In this document: positions 22,426-36,424 of the stretch, one piece after another | Numbering within the stretch: position 1 is the stretch's first letter | Layout: the number at the start of each line of letters is the position of its first letter | From: Schistocephalus solidus | Lineage: Eukaryota > Platyhelminthes > Cestoda > Diphyllobothriidea > Diphyllobothriidae | Length of the DNA: 64,000 nucleotides | Direction: 5' to 3' | Assembly: GCA_017591395.1 (NCBI GenBank) | Contig: WEDG01001272.1 | Coordinates: forward strand, 53,738 to 117,737 | Notes under the pieces: model-generated | Told to the model about the DNA's origin: nothing | The model's database searches: none | What the model saw: the letters and a program-made list of their open reading frames with translations, nothing else | Program-made: the position numbers and the translations under genes

Positions 22426-24529
22426 TTGGACTGGCAGAATCTCTCCTCCATGAACGACGCAGCAAGTCTTTGTGACTTCGTGTCAGTCGTTTCAAATAAC
22501 ATCCTGAAGCTTGTGCCAACCAAAATAGTCAAGCCCTACGTCTCGGAATCAACCGTTCCTCACTTTCTTTTGCCACGACTAAAGAAATTGAAGAAGCAGT
22601 TGAAAGATCAATATACTAGTTCGTTATCTGTACATCTAAGGATCGCAGAGATTTTTGAATTAGCCTCTAAGATTCGTCTTGCACATGACAGACAGAGGGA
22701 ATCTTGCGCACTCAGTGAGCCAAACTCTGCAAAATCTGTTGCTCAACTGTTCCGCCGTCGATCCTCTTCTAAACGAGGTTATGAAATTCCTCCATTACTA
22801 AATGAAGACAAGAACTTCGTTCTGGAAGACTCTGACAAGGCAGAACTGTTTAGTGCGTTCTTTGCAAATCATCTTACGATGGAATCTGAACCGGTTCCGA
22901 CGTTTCAGGCATCCTCATTGAATGTTATCAGCACTATTGATTTCTCCTTAGAACTAATTCTTAAGCAAATAATTCGTCTGAAAAACTCGCACTCTTCGGG
23001 AACTGACGGTATTCCAAACTCAGTTATTAAGAGAGTGCTAAGCTTTCCCCGATTGCTAAGCCATGAATTCTAAGTTTATCTTTTAAACGGATTCTTTCCT
23101 GACTCATGGAAGACATCTATTATTCTTCCTGTCTTCAAGTCGGGATCTCTTTCAGACGTAAATAATTATCGAGGCGTTCACAAAACCCCGGCTCTCGCAA
23201 AACTTCTTGAAAAATTATTTTTAAATCAAATTCTCGACTTTTGCCAAGAAAATAAGCTTTTAAGCGACTCACAATATGGTTTTCTACCTGGGAGATCATG
23301 CGAAGTGTGTCACTTAGCTTTTCTTAACCTCGTCACTTCCCTTCGTAACGAGCAACAGTCAGTGGTTGTGATCTACTTTGACCTGAGCAAAGCCTTTGAA
23401 AAGGTACCGCACAGACGTCTTCTAGTCAAACTGGAAGCCCTCGGCATCCGGCCTCCTCTCCTTGACTTCATTGGTTCCTACTTGTCTAACCGCAGCCAGA
23501 AGGTCCTAGTAGGTAAAAGCTATTCGACGCCTGAACTGATCACGAGTGGCGTTTTTCAAGGCACCGTTCTAGGTCCCCTTCTCTTCATTCTGTACATTAA
23601 CGAAATTTCAACTTTACTCACAAATTCACAAAATTTCGTTTACGCTGACGATCTCAAGTGCATTTATTCATTTTCTAAAGACACTGCTAATAGATTCGTT
23701 GACAAAATCAACATTGATCTACTAATGCTCTCACGTTGGAGCTGTACTTAGCAGATGGAATTTTCTCCAGCCAAGACCAGTTTCATGTGTTTTGGCCCCG
23801 CCAAGCTTCCTGGACCCCTAGTATTTCAAAATAGTACACTTTTAGAACGATCAACCATAAAAAGACTAAGGTCTAAGTTACACGAATAAGCTAGCATTAT
23901 CGCCTCATGCAGATCGAATTTCTGCAAAGGCTGCACAGATATGTGGTTTTATATCACATAATTTCTTCCTTCCGGAAATAAAGTTAAACCTATACCGCAT
24001 GTTTGTTCTTCCTATCCTCGAATACTGCTGTCCCCTATTTGGGCTGATGAACGCCTCTGACCGCAGTAAGATTGAAACAGTTCAGAGGGTTTTTACTCGA
24101 AAACTATTTTCTCTTCCTGGATCCAGTTTCTCTTATACGGATAGATGCCAGTTAGCAAACATTAAATTTCTGTGGGTTAGAAGACTCGAAGCTGGTCTCT
24201 GCTTCCTGTTTCGCGTTAATTCTAGCCCAAATATCCCACGAATTAACGCTCTCACTCCGGTAAATCGACCCTATGCCACTCGTAATTCCTCCATGATCAT
24301 TTCACCACCCCTTAGCTCCACAACCAACCGGTCTCAGTTTTTTGCCTCCAAATATGCTTTCATATGGAATAATCTACCACTGCAAATTAGGTTGTCGTCT
24401 ACATTAACTATTTTCAAAACCAAATTACGCAAACATTTAACTTCGAAAGATATAAAGTCCTTATTGTATGTTTCTTTCCCAAACTCTGCAACTTTTTGGA
24501 TTTTTGAAAAGGGTCCTCCTGGTATTTGA
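22426..24529 (+). pseudogene. LINE B reverse transcriptase with in-frame stops
   Basis: The reading frame from 22426 continues past a TAA at about 23071 into NGFFPDSWKTSIILPVFKSG, YGFLPGRSC and VIYFDLSKAFEKVPHRRLL. SGVFQGTVLGPLLFILYINE and the catalytic FVYADDLKCIYSF follow, with a second stop near 23750. The tail at 23999-24529 has MFVLPILEYCCPLFGL, ETVQRVFTRKLF and FIWNNLPLQIRLS. The PQG motif reads FQG. The copy is a pseudogene, but domain order and spacing are preserved. Confidence 0.86.
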
Positions 24530-25319
24530 GGCAGCTCCCTTGATATTATATGGGTCTCTAATTATATTTTCCATCATCCTCTGCAGAGCCAATCTTTGCA
24601 TTCACTTTTTCTTCCCTTCCTTTTAAACTAGCATTGCCAACTCTTGACAACCTTGATACTTTCCTTCGAATTTGCAACCCTGACGATACTCTCCAGGATC
24701 TGTTGATGATCGAGGTGGGTTCTGATGGTTTCGCCTCTTTGGTGATGGACTATACAGTCAGCAAGGTCGCATCTCGATGATTATCTCGTGACCTCTACTG
24801 TCCCCTCTTCGTTTTGACCATGTGGTCTACGATGAGTTCGTCCTGTCTCACCTCCACTGGTGTTTATAAACAGTAGCTCTGACTGCTATATTACCTCTCA
24901 CCCGACAAGGAGCGTCCCGAACCCTCATACGCAGTCAGCAACATCACAATACTATCCCATTGCATGTAGCTATTAATTTTTTAGTGAAGCAGTTTTTTTC
25001 TCATATTTTTTTTTTAAATTGGCGGCTTGCCGAACTCCGCCTCCGATTTAACCCTAGGAGTTTTTTTTTTCACTGCTTCTTTTCGAGTTCACCGTATATG
25101 CCAAAGATTGTTGACTTTTTTTTTAAAAATGGCAAATCTTTTTGAATCGGATATGTTTACCATACTACTCATTTCTGCTGTTCATATGGATGCTCACATA
25201 GTGCAGCAATTATCCACTTTGTATTTATTTAAACCATGGTACTAAGTTTGTAATGATGGGGCCCTCTGGGCCTTAAATATACAATTTATTTATTTATTTA
25301 TATTATTTTGAACACACTT

Positions 25320-25455
25320 ATTAGTATCATTTGTGATCGCCATAAGCTGGCCTAATATTCATAATTGAACTGTACACGATTTCGGGCTCGTTTTAGTTTA
25401 TTTTTTTCCAATGATAGTGCCCCTCCGGGAACTCAAATAAAATATCTATCTATCA
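25320..25455 (+). mobile_element. Short LINE 3' end fragment with ATCT tail
   Basis: CCCCTCCGGGAACTCAAATAAAAT followed by three ATCT-like units at about 25425-25455 echoes the LINE B 3' end at 25258-25300 but has a different terminal repeat. It looks like a separate, strongly 5'-truncated insertion. Confidence 0.45.
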
Positions 25456-25459
25456 AGGC

Positions 25460-27870
25460 TAGCAGCTCGCGTAATCCATGTTCTCACTGTCTATTGACCA
25501 CCAAGTCGCCACGAATCATCAACTGGAACAGTTGTATAAATTCTGCTGTCAATCTGGTGTCACGAACATGGGCGATTTCAACGCAGCAGGATTTAACTGA
25601 AGCCCTGTTCATGCGTCACACCATTTACTTCATTAAACATTGAAGACGTCCTTTAGAAAAAATGTCCCGTTTTGAACCAGAAGCCAAGAAGGACAATGAG
25701 CTGACTTTTTAGATTTACTTTTCCCAAAATCAGCAGACATAATCGATGAAATTACCTTTATGCCTCTGCTCGGCCGAAGTGACCATGAAGTGCTAATATG
25801 GGGTAATAAGTCATTCTCCGTTTACATACTTTAGGCCAAAAATGACATACTATTTAGGCAAGATGACATCAATCAGACGAGTGTATCTTTATCCGGCCTC
25901 GACTGGAGCTCCATGTTTACGGCTAATGTCAACGAAGTGGTAGAGAATCTTCTTCTACAGCTTATACAATGCACTATCCACTGACAATCGTAAAGCAGAA
26001 CAAAAAATTAGGGTGGCCAAGTGAAGACGTAAAGAACACAATTAAAGCGATATACAACTTTTGGAGAAAGGATTGCATCAGGTAGCTAGCTGAATACTTC
26101 AACAACCACAAAACATAGCGAAACAAACCGAAAAGCAAGAGCATAAAAATACAACGGAAAGTTGAGAGGTTTTTGCTTAAAAACAACTCAGAATCCCAAA
26201 TTACCCTGTAACTATCTCAGAAGGAGTACAAGGAACATTCACACAGCCCCTTGATAGAAACCACTACGAGTGTTTAAACTGATGGAGACAAGAATAATGC
26301 CGTTTTTTGCATAGTTTTCCAATCCGTCTACACAAGCGAGTCAAGGATCCTTCCTTCCTCCGCAAAAGGCTCGCTAAAGCCAAGCAGACACATTATTCCT
26401 TTGACAGCAGATCATAACCGAAGAAAATCAGAGGCACAGAAGGAGTAGAAGTCTCCAGGACCAAATAAGATTCCACCCATGTTTCTCAGATAACTCGCCA
26501 GTTCACTTGATATACCCTTTTCAATGATCTTCCATAGTTCCTTAAACATTGGAATACTTTCTGTTGATTGCAGGCTGGCAAAAGTAATTCCCCTTACGAA
26601 AGAGGCAGCCGTGGGTTAAGGCCAAAATAAAGACCCAGAAGCTTGGCATGCATTCGCTGCCATGTCACGCATAAGATCATGAAGAGTGAATTTGTGCAGT
26701 TACGCGTATGGAAATACCAAAATGGGGTCAGAACTGAAGATAATGTACGACAAATTTTCTAAAATATCACCAGAGCTGGACCTGAGCTCTCGAGGATAGG
26801 CACGGGGTTCATATTGCTTTTATTGTCGTTCAAAAGGCTTTCTACACTGCTACATAAATGTTTGTTTTAAAAGCTGAAAATGATAAGGATCAGAGGTGGA
26901 TCGAACATGCTCTTGTGAGTCAGTGCCAGGTTTTATGCATTGCCCAAGAGCAGTCAAACGCTGTTGTCATCATGAGTGTAGTTCTCCAGTGTTCACATCT
27001 ATGACCCTTTTGTTTTTAATAAGCGTAGACTATTGCACATGAGAGTTGGATTCTGAACCCGCAATTTTTCGGGCCGAAAAAGAAAGGCAGTCTGTAAACT
27101 GTAAATCTGTTTAAGAAGTGTAAAATCGGTAGCTTTTTGCGGTTCAACAACCGTAAGTTTAAAGTTATTCGTTCAAGTGAACCAGCCAAATTCGAGAACA
27201 CAGGAACTGGCTTATTTAACCATGTAACCCTAACAGAAGTATTATTCGAAATGACCTCTGTACGCTAATGAAACCGTTCTTTCATTTCTCAATAATGGTA
27301 GAACACGCAATTTAGTTGTTCTTGCCGTCATGCGAGCCTTTAGGAATTTTCATGAAAACTTCTTCTGTAGGATTTTGGAGCATTTATGAGGTGGCATTTG
27401 GAATGCGCCACACACGAACGAAGGTCGTGGCATTTCAAAGATCAAAATATTGATGAAATTGTTCAAAAGAGGGACCCGGAGATATTTGTGAGTAAAAAAT
27501 TCTTTGCCAAGCAAACTATCTAACAGACCACAATCTATTAAACTTAAGTTATCGGAAAAGTTGCGGGATCTCTTTAAAGGAATCCACTGTGTGGAGGGAT
27601 TAGATTGCACTCTTGCTTTTGAATTTGCTACCACGACCTATCTTGGAAACCACCCATTAAAATTGCGCATTCAAATGACAAGGCTGGATATGCGCAAGTT
27701 TTATTTCTCTGTCAGAGTGTTTAACCCCTGGAATGACCTTTCCGCAGAGGTTTCGCGGTAAAATGATATATATTTTTATTTGAGTACCCGGATGGGCACT
27801 TTCATCTATGGAGAGCTTTAAAAGGATCTTTGGCAGATTTTTGTGCCAAAGTGAGTCTGAGCAATGAGAC
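25460..27870 (+). mobile_element. LINE A copy 4, old and heavily decayed
   Basis: Many short + frames align in order with LINE A copy 1. The endonuclease end has HQLEQLYKFCCQSGV and MGDFNAAGFN (about 25516-25595) and ITFMPLLGRSDHEVLIWG (about 25750-25800). The RT has SPGPNKIPPMFLR near 26455, LSIPFSMIFHSSLN-like sequence near 26510, a VVQKAF motif A near 26825 and RWIEHALVSQCQVLCIAQEQS near 26895. The tail at 27504-27860 has TTYLGNHPLKLRIQMTRLD and FYFSVRVFNPWNDLS. The catalytic FADD region is lost. It is more diverged than copy 1. Confidence 0.72.
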
Positions 27871-30800
27871 GAAGAGCTCAACACTTGATGGTTAGGCATA
27901 AAATTTCATATTTTATGGTTTCCTTAAACTACTGCATCCCGCTTGGTTTCTCTGTGCACTGCACCCAATTTAATGTTGCACATACCGTGCTCGTAGGTTC
28001 AGGTATCTTCTCCTCACGGACCAGACTGAGCTTAGGATTGAGTGCAGTTCATAATATAAAAAGTTTGAATGGTGAATGGAGACAAAGGAAAGTCACTTTA
28101 ATGGCTCCATTGTGTTTGAATACAAATAAAGGGGGCCCTGAATGCTTTTTTTATGTAAATTTCCAGCCAGGCTATGAACAATAAATAGAGTGCGTATTTT
28201 CTGAATAATGTTGAAAGATGCAGTGAGGATTGTCACCAAGTTAACATACACAGTTTCACTGAACGTGGAAAAAATATAAGTATATGTGACGCACCTTTTA
28301 TTTATCCTTTGCTCTGCATCGTTGGAAAATAAGCGCTCAATCTGTCTGATTGTTGAAGATCTCAGAATTGGTACGCTGCTTCTGGGTTTGACTACACCAC
28401 AAGCACTTATTAACCGGAAATCTGCCAAAACTGTCTTTATTATTGCATTACGGATGTGAAGTTGGCAATGTTTTTATTCTGTTCTCGTTTATTCAGTTTA
28501 ATGGCAAATCCCTTGCATAGTAAAAACCGACAAATGAGCAGATATGCAACAATCGAGTGAAGTTCTTTAGAAATAATGATTTCATCTTGGGGCTCCCTAC
28601 TCATATTTGAAAAAAGCGAGAGAATCCATTTCTTAAGCGATAATAGTGATCATTCTTACCGTTTTAAAAATGGATTTCCTTGTCGATAAGTGTAAATTCA
28701 TCGGTATTCGTTTACCTTCTATTAACCTTTTGCCTCGTCTTTTTCAAACAGCTTTCTCCATAACTCAGAGGATGGACCATCAGGAATTTCAAAAACCTTC
28801 TTGAAACAATTTTTATCTACCTCTACAGTGACCAATATGTCCGCTTATAGCACCAGTCATTCAAACGATGGAAGTCATTTGGACGTGCACAGTCAATAAT
28901 GCTCCCGTTTCGTTGGATACTTACCATTATCAGAATTCATTTCTGGATACTGAGATGCTGAGGCCTGAAGTCCACTGACGTCTTGTAACGAGATATTTTC
29001 TCATGCGCCTAAGTGATCAAGAACGAACCATATTGACGTTTCATTATCTCATTCTGAAATGTTAATGCACTATGAGCCTAATCTACCCCTTAACCTTATT
29101 TCTTACCAGTTTTTGTTCTCCTAGCCTCTTATCGAAAATGGAGTCCTGTCGAACTCTTCCTCCATTTTCAAGGTAGGAGTTTTATTTCCCTGCTTATTTT
29201 CTAGTTCAAAACAGAACAAGTTCAGCCTGCATTAATACATATTTGTACATTTTATCTGCAGACATTGTCATAATTTTATTTGACTTACTTAAATTTGCTT
29301 ATTTACTTGAATTTTCGGAAGAGCCTTCCATGCCGTCATCTGTATATGAGAGGAAATCAATTATGTTCTGCCAGTCTGCCTTCATGTGAAGGATCACATG
29401 ATTCGTAACCATCTCCGTAGCATTTAAAAGCACCGTACACTTATTTCGTCTGAGCTGTCAAAGGACCAAATCAAATATAAATTTATGCTATAGTTTTTCT
29501 ATATATTTAAGAATATTTTCTGCACTTCTTATCGTTAAAAGAAACATCGCCTCCCATTTTCCTGCGAATTAGGTATAAACATCAAAGTTGATGCAGTACG
29601 TTCTTAAAGCTTGGCTGCAAGTTTCGGGTTTTAATTCGGTCCTTGTGCATGTGGTGAAATTCGGTGAAAGAAGTCAAACATTTAGGAGTCTGTGAGACCA
29701 CAGTTATAGCTCCGTATTCATCGACATTGTGGTCTTTTAACTATCTTAGTCGGAATAATTAAAACAAAGACTTTCGCACATTTAAACGATGGATGTTTTA
29801 TCGCTTATCGAGTCCTCTGTGCTCGACATACTTCTATATATTGTCGACCTGTCAACAGTAGGAAAAACACATCGGAAAACGTTAACAGAAAATTCAAACA
29901 TTTTACGGGGCTACGCATTGCAGCCGCAAAAATTTGGTAAAACTTTCTTTATTAACCCCAAATTTTAACAGCACAAATTACTTTGTTTTTATCAATTGTG
30001 TATGAAAATGTATTGAGGAACGAGTTTGTTACAAAAAGGTATTCTTAGAACTATTGCTTATATGACAGAGCAATCTTTTATGAAAATCCTCGTGTATTTT
30101 GCAACCAAAATAAAGTTGATTACCTTATTGCCAAATTCTGCAAACATTTCAGGGTTTGTAGAAACGCTTTCAAAACGGTATTCTACTTAATAAATAACGC
30201 CTTTAGCTTGCTACATCAAAGGCAATTGCCTTCGGTGATGTGGGGATCAGAACAACAGAAACACTTCTCTCCTTTAAAACCTCCGAGAAGGTATGCGTCT
30301 TAAACATGCAAAAAACCATATGAATAGTAGCAATTTTGTCATGATTATCGTTTTATTTCTCGTTTTTTTATAAGGAGATATTATATGTGTTATTTTGCTC
30401 CTCCCATAACTGTCAAACGATTTATTTGAATTAATGCTTCGATTGTCTGTCACCGTTTTTAGACATTTGACATAAACCGACTTCCCAAATTTCTTGAACT
30501 GCAACATAATGGTCTATTTAACTGTCAACACATTAAAAAAATTAACGTTCAAACGATTTGGATAAACTGTTTTGTTTAAAATTAATTACTGTATTTCAGT
30601 CCAAATCTTAGAAAGACAGTTCCCAGTTCGTTGCTAAACGTTTGTGGGTTCCAGAAGAAGAATAGGGTGCGGTGATATACCTTGAAGATTTATGCTACCC
30701 ATCATCCAATTTTGTTTGGGTGTGGTAATTAATGATGTAAGAGTCACGTTTATTCGCATCTGTCACTGAAGCAGAACGATTTTCCCCAGATGTGTTTGCA

Positions 30801-33800
30801 TATGTCAGCAGAGGACAAATGCTGTTATTCAGCAGAGCATCTAGATTTTTTCCACCCGAACCAAACGGCTGATGGGCAAAATAATTAGGTATCCCAAGAA
30901 GAAGTACACATTCTATATTCAAAAATGAAATCCTAACACTCCTTTCTTGGACCAAGAATGTTTGTCATTGTAACATTGGTTTTAAACTTTTATGCTCATG
31001 CAAAACTTACAGCTTTATCTTGTACAAGAAGGGTCAAAACATTAAAACACAGCAGTAAACATTCAAATAAAAGACTACGTAGACATATGGACCTTCGTAC
31101 CATTGTCATTTACTTTTATATGGAGTCGCAGAAGATTCGCTCTCATAAATTTTGAGACTAGTTTAATAACAATAGTTTATATTTTAAGGCTTCTACATCA
31201 TGTGTAATGTAAGGCGCTAGGGGTTGTGTCCTATAGTCTACGTAAATAAGGCAATATGTGAACTCGGAAACGAACTATTGCATTCAGAACGTCGGATGTG
31301 AAACACAAATTCCGTTTCGTAAGCATTTATCATTTAAAAGGCAGTTAGTCTTCGGCCTCACTCTGCACTTCGGATGATTTATGATCGGGAGCCTTAATAG
31401 ATCATGTTCAGAGGTCTTTCATTTCCCTTCCATTGTAATTGCTCGCTTCAAAACTTGCGTTTGCAATTTTTATTCCTGTATACATTAACGCAAAAAGGTT
31501 TACTATGAAGTATGCTGTAAACCTTGTCAAGTCTTGGCTAACTGCCAAAATTTCAGCTTGACTCTCTGAATAAATAAGGTGTGCGATGACTTACACAAAA
31601 TGTAACTCTACAAAACACATTTCTTGATTCGCTACTTCGATTAAATGCGGCTGCTTTCTACACATGGAGTTGAAGCGTTAAGAATGCCCTGCAAATGAGA
31701 TAACTTCAAGCGCAAGAGGTTAAATTTTTTCTCAAGTAACGTATGCGTGTGTTAACTATCCTCCCAAGCTTATATCCACAAGGAAATGCGTCGTCCTAAC
31801 AAATGTTCGTAAATTGGATGTTAGTTTCCACTTTATATACGAGAAGAATGGAGTGAAGAATGGCCTGACCTATTAATTCGACTCCTAAAATAAGCTCTTA
31901 ATACGGAAAATGAATATCATATGTTATTCTGTTGGATAAATTTATTCTCCACGACTTATTGCTAAATTTCTCTTGAAAGTTTGGTGTAAGCATCCCAAAT
32001 TTGCCATTTACAAGTGCGATAAGTATAGCTTTTATAAAATCATTTTGACTGATATTATTTTTAATTGCAAACCACAGGCATAACCTGGAGAGTAAAATAT
32101 ATAGAGCCTAAAAGGTACGAATGGTATAAGGAAGGTATGCCAGTAACAGATTAAGTGGTGTCAGATGAAAGTTTCTTTGTGAAAATTAAACCTATTTTGA
32201 GTATATGTGCGAAAAGGCGTTTGCTATACGTTATTCTGACAATTGATAATTGAATTTGAGCCTGAGAATTTTGTGCTATTATGTGATAGGATATCAATAG
32301 GGTGCCTATCGAATGAGCTAAAATTGAATGCCATGTTGAAACTTTGTATTATGATGTATGCCTAGATCGAATGCATGAGTGTTTGTGAGTATTTAGCCCC
32401 TTTGTCGCATGCGATTCATTTATTCGAGCATTCTTATTGCCTTCCTGACTATAGAACTCCTGGCAAACGTGCCGATTAATATTATCACACAAACATAACT
32501 TTAAATCGATCCACTTGGTATCCAAGAGCCCAAAAATGACCATTTGGCTTCGATGTGCGAACAAGAAATAACCTGCCAAGTGCCAACGTTTCCATGCAAA
32601 CAATAAAAGTTGTAGACCGATAAAAATAGAGAAACGCAGACTGGCATTGGTCAGGGCATTCAAGTTAGATCAGTGTGCGCCTGTGTCTTAACAAAAAATA
32701 TATTTTTCACAAAAAATGCATTATAAGAGACTAATTCTCATCTGTTTGGTGGCTTTAATGTCCTTATAGTGAGGTATTAACATTGAAACTGAATAGAGTA
32801 AATTTGCCTGTTTGAAATTCAGGTCACTTATTTTGACCGTATGAGAAATTAAATGAGCTTAACCAGCTGCAGTTCCAGTCTTTGTTGCCTTCTCTGACCT
32901 ACCTTTGAATTTTTGCCTCCAGATATTCAATTGTGACAACTATAATCCAAAAAGCAATTTGAATGACACAGGTTTATCAAAAAGTATTTGAATCATATTA
33001 CTGAGATTTATTAGCCCTTTGAGTATGACTGTGAATGGTTTACCACAGTATTGAAAATTGATTTCAAAATCTTCATTGTTTTCGAGTGCTGTGCCAAGGA
33101 TTTCCAGTATCTCCAGCATGTTGGCTTGTTAACAAAGACATCGGAAATGTGGTTGAAAGTTGAAATACTCTAATTACAGAAGATACTCGGCGTAATGTTG
33201 CTCATTATGGCAGCTTATACAATGTTAAAATGGTTAATCAACCTTTTATAATTTCAGTTAGAGTTCCAATGTGTGAAGTATCTCATGAAACAGTTGCTCA
33301 TTTTGAAATATAACCTATGTTAAAAATAATAACGTAACTAGAGCTTTTATTATAAGTATCATACCGCAGAAATCCAAAATACTTTAGTTACCTCAGGCTT
33401 CGCGTCTTTATGGCGTGCCTTGCCTGTCGGTTTCCAAACAATACTCTTTAAAACGATTACTTATGTGGTATGAACTTATTTTTTGACTGTCGGTTCGCGT
33501 ATGAATCCAAACGGGTGGCCTTATGCTAACTACCTGGGTGTGCATAGTCCTCACCCCAACTTTCTGGAATTTAGAGCAAGCCCATCTGTACTAAGGAGTA
33601 TTTAGTCTCTTTTACGGCTTGTAATATATTGTTAATGTGTGCACGTAAATATTCTTTCGCATACTAAACTTCTAGATGACCATGTCTTATAATTTGTTAC
33701 TTTAAGTAATTGCACTGCTGTCTCTTAAAATTTTCAAAAATCCCTGAATGGCTTTGATTCCGACCTATTTTTTCAATTACGTTAACAGTTCCCAAACCAG

Positions 33801-35519
33801 AAGATGTACAAACATTAGATGAAAATCATACGCTACAAAATTTATGTCATAAAAGTCACAGAAGTAGATTCTTTTTAACCCAAAGCTGACCAGCTACTTT
33901 GGATGTAAATATATTATTCCAATATTAGGTTGGTCGGTAGAAATATATGCAGGGCATGTTGATGTTGACTTATGAAAAACAGCTAAAATGTGAGGTTATT
34001 ACGATAATAATTATTGTGTTCGTAATTTAAAAGAGGTGGCACGTGGGTTTAAAATACATTTATTCTTCGGATTACATCAACTGATTATGAATAACTTTAC
34101 ATTTTTCTGTTGAGCATCTATGGTATTGGGATAAGGTTTTAGTTTGAGGTGTTTTCATCCGTCAAGGCTCTGAAAATAGACACAAGAAACCTTAAAAAGC
34201 AAAAAACAAATCAATCCTAGCTTGTCAGTGTCTCCTTTTCTCGTCACAAAAGAAGTTCAAGGCTAGAGCACAAAGCTGGACGGCATTCAAACAGAACTCA
34301 ACTGTCGTCTGGATATTTTAAAGATAACTGTTCCAATTGTGGAACAATTGAAACCATCGTCAGTTGACTATGGTTTGCAGAGAGACATACTCTATAGACC
34401 CATGTAAGGGTAGAGCAATTTATGAGCATTCAAAGTTCGCGAACCGGTTTTGGGCTGCAACACCTGTTTAGTGGTCAACTTTATTCTCTCTCCAATGGTT
34501 ATTCCATCTTTGAATGTGTCCGCTTATTGAACCACTTAACACGGATTGAAATGAATATTCGCCTACCGGAAATTCATCTGGCTCAGCCACTGGAGTATTA
34601 TTGACATTTGCTCGATTCCTCGAACTCAGGCTTGACTTCAGCAATAAATTAGCAGTTGACAAAAAATTATCTGTTTTTGTCGAGTTGATGCAGTCCTGTC
34701 ATGGGCCTCCGCACGAGGAACTGCGTGGACGTCTGAATTTAGGTATGCGTAGGCGCCTTTGCAAGGAAAACAAAAATTTCGTTTTTAATTTACCTTTTTT
34801 GATAAATTAACCAATCGAATAAATTATATTTTCTTTGCCCCCTCTCTATCCCACCCTATATTTAGGGAGTCTCATTAATTTCTTCACCGATTCAAGAAGC
34901 AGGTAGGTTACAAAAAAGCGTCTTTTCTTTTTATTCCTCTTTTTCGCTAGACATTGATTGTAGTGCAATGTTTGTGCTGGTTATCGAGAAGGACGCCACA
35001 TTTCAGAAGATTCTCAGTAGTTCTCTCTATAGAGACTTCAACCCTTGCCTCTTCTTGACGGTATATCAAGCTCTATGTAATGGTTATCTTTCTGGTAGGC
35101 TAAGGGTTACCCGGATCTAGCTACCCGTTCATTCCTGAGCATGCTGTGTGACAAGTATCCAGCACTTCCTGTCTACGCCCTAGTTGACGCTGATCCGCAC
35201 GGTAGTTTATTTGGCTTACCTTTTTGATAACTGCTGTAGGAATTGGCATCTACTTGAATTATAAGTATGGTTCACAAGTAAGTCTTCTGAGTCCGTCACT
35301 TACTGTCTAACCTGTAAAATATGCTGCCAAAGTATAATTTTCCATACTTTACACTTAAAAAGGGTATATTTATTGTTTCCAGTATTTTCAGCCTGTAAAA
35401 ACAGCCGAAGGCTTCAAACGTCTTTACTTGAGAATCCCGCATTGTGTGAATCCCATTAAAAGCTTTAGAGTTCCGACAATACAAAAAATCCACACGCACT
35501 ATTTAAGTGTTTTCCTTCT
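27871..35519. other. AT-rich stretch without recognisable features
   Basis: Across about 7.6 kb I found no conserved coding exon, transposon protein, tRNA-like box or long tandem repeat on either strand. Open frames are short (mostly under 110 codons) and lack domains. It may contain regulatory DNA, introns of an unseen gene or transposons too old to recognise. Confidence 0.4.
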
Positions 35520-35680
35520 CGCTCGAGTTTGACGATGTCCACCGTGTGCTCCACAGCACTGCGCCGCAGGGATGGTGATTTGCACCAGATTATAGTGAAA
35601 GCAGACTTGCGCTGCAGCTGCCTCGCTCTCTGTTCCACTCCCTCATCTGGTCCCGGTGTCAAAACAGTCAAGAAGAGTGG
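35520..35680 (-). repeat. Dispersed repeat R1, copy 2 (inverted)
   Basis: Its reverse complement reads in the R1 order: TGACACCGGGACCAGATGAG, GCAGCGCAAGTCTGC, TCACTATAATCTGGTG, TCACCATCCCTGC and CACACGGTGGACATCGTC. It aligns with 11470-11620 and 55300-55420. Confidence 0.6.
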
Positions 35681-36270
35681 ATATGGGAGAAGACACTTCT
35701 CCCTCTATAACCAACTGACTAAAACAAATGTACTTATAGGAGTAGTAATTATCAGTTCCTGGTTACAAATTATCCAATTTCAGCCTTGCCTGTAGTTTTG
35801 AACAACAGCAAACTGAATTCATATAGATGCTAATTAGTACCAGAACCTCCTCCATACGCCAGCCTCGACTTCTTCTTACCATAATTCTTATAATTGCCGT
35901 TGCTTGAAACAGCAGCTTTCACAGTGCAAATACTTTTATTGGGTTGTCCAGTAAAACACTATAGTTCAAGATGGCAAGTAGCAGTGGCATCCTGTGAAAA
36001 AGACGGGACCCACGTGTTTCTGTTTGCCCCCTTTTATTGTTCAATCGACCCCATCTAACTTATCATCACCAAAAACAGCAATTATGGTTTAAATTAGTTC
36101 GTTTGGGAGATTTACCATCTTTTCTTTCGGGGAATTTTCGTTAACTTCGTACCCTCGAGTTGACCCTCCCATTTACTAGCTTTAGATTGTATTTGTTGCA
36201 AAGTATGCACATTGCCCACTGCACCTATATTGTCGTCCCTTATACTCCCCCCCCGTTTTTAGGCACACGG
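35681..36270. other. Intergenic stretch, nothing recognised
   Basis: No gene or repeat was recognised. It ends in a run of C and a (TA)n tract at 36272-36288 that is the tail of the adjacent SINE. Confidence 0.4.
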
Positions 36271-36271
36271 C

Positions 36272-36420
36272 TATATATATATATATATGTTTAAGTGGAA
36301 CCGAAGAAGACAAGGGAGACCGGAATTTTCAGTTCCGGCTTAAGAGCCAGCTGGGATTCTAACCTTTGGCCATTGTTATTTGAATCGAACGCTCTACCAT
36401 TGAGCCACGAGCCCGTTGTT
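36272..36420 (-). mobile_element. tRNA-derived SINE joined to a Penelope arm
   Basis: On the - strand GCTCGTGGCTCAATGGTAGA (A box TGGCTCAATGG) starts near 36415. A B-box-like GGTTAGAATCC follows, then the body with AAATTCCGGTCTCCCTTGTC, ending CCACTTAAACA and a (TA)n tail. The head lies about eight bases from the inverted Penelope-like arm ending near 36428, separated only by a short TA-rich run. Confidence 0.8.
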
Positions 36421-36424
36421 TTAT

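Larger units (their letters stand above)
20392..25305 (+). mobile_element. CR1/Jockey-like non-LTR retrotransposon, family B, near full length
   Basis: The order on + is ORF1 (20392 to about 21654), endonuclease (21672-22346), RT (22426-23890 in one frame with two stops), an RT tail (23999-24529), then a long 3' UTR. The 3' end has CCCTCTGGGCCTTAAATA and a tail of TTTA units near 25265-25300. Several frameshifts and in-frame stops make it inactive. A related inverted fragment lies at 62442-63240. Confidence 0.87.
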
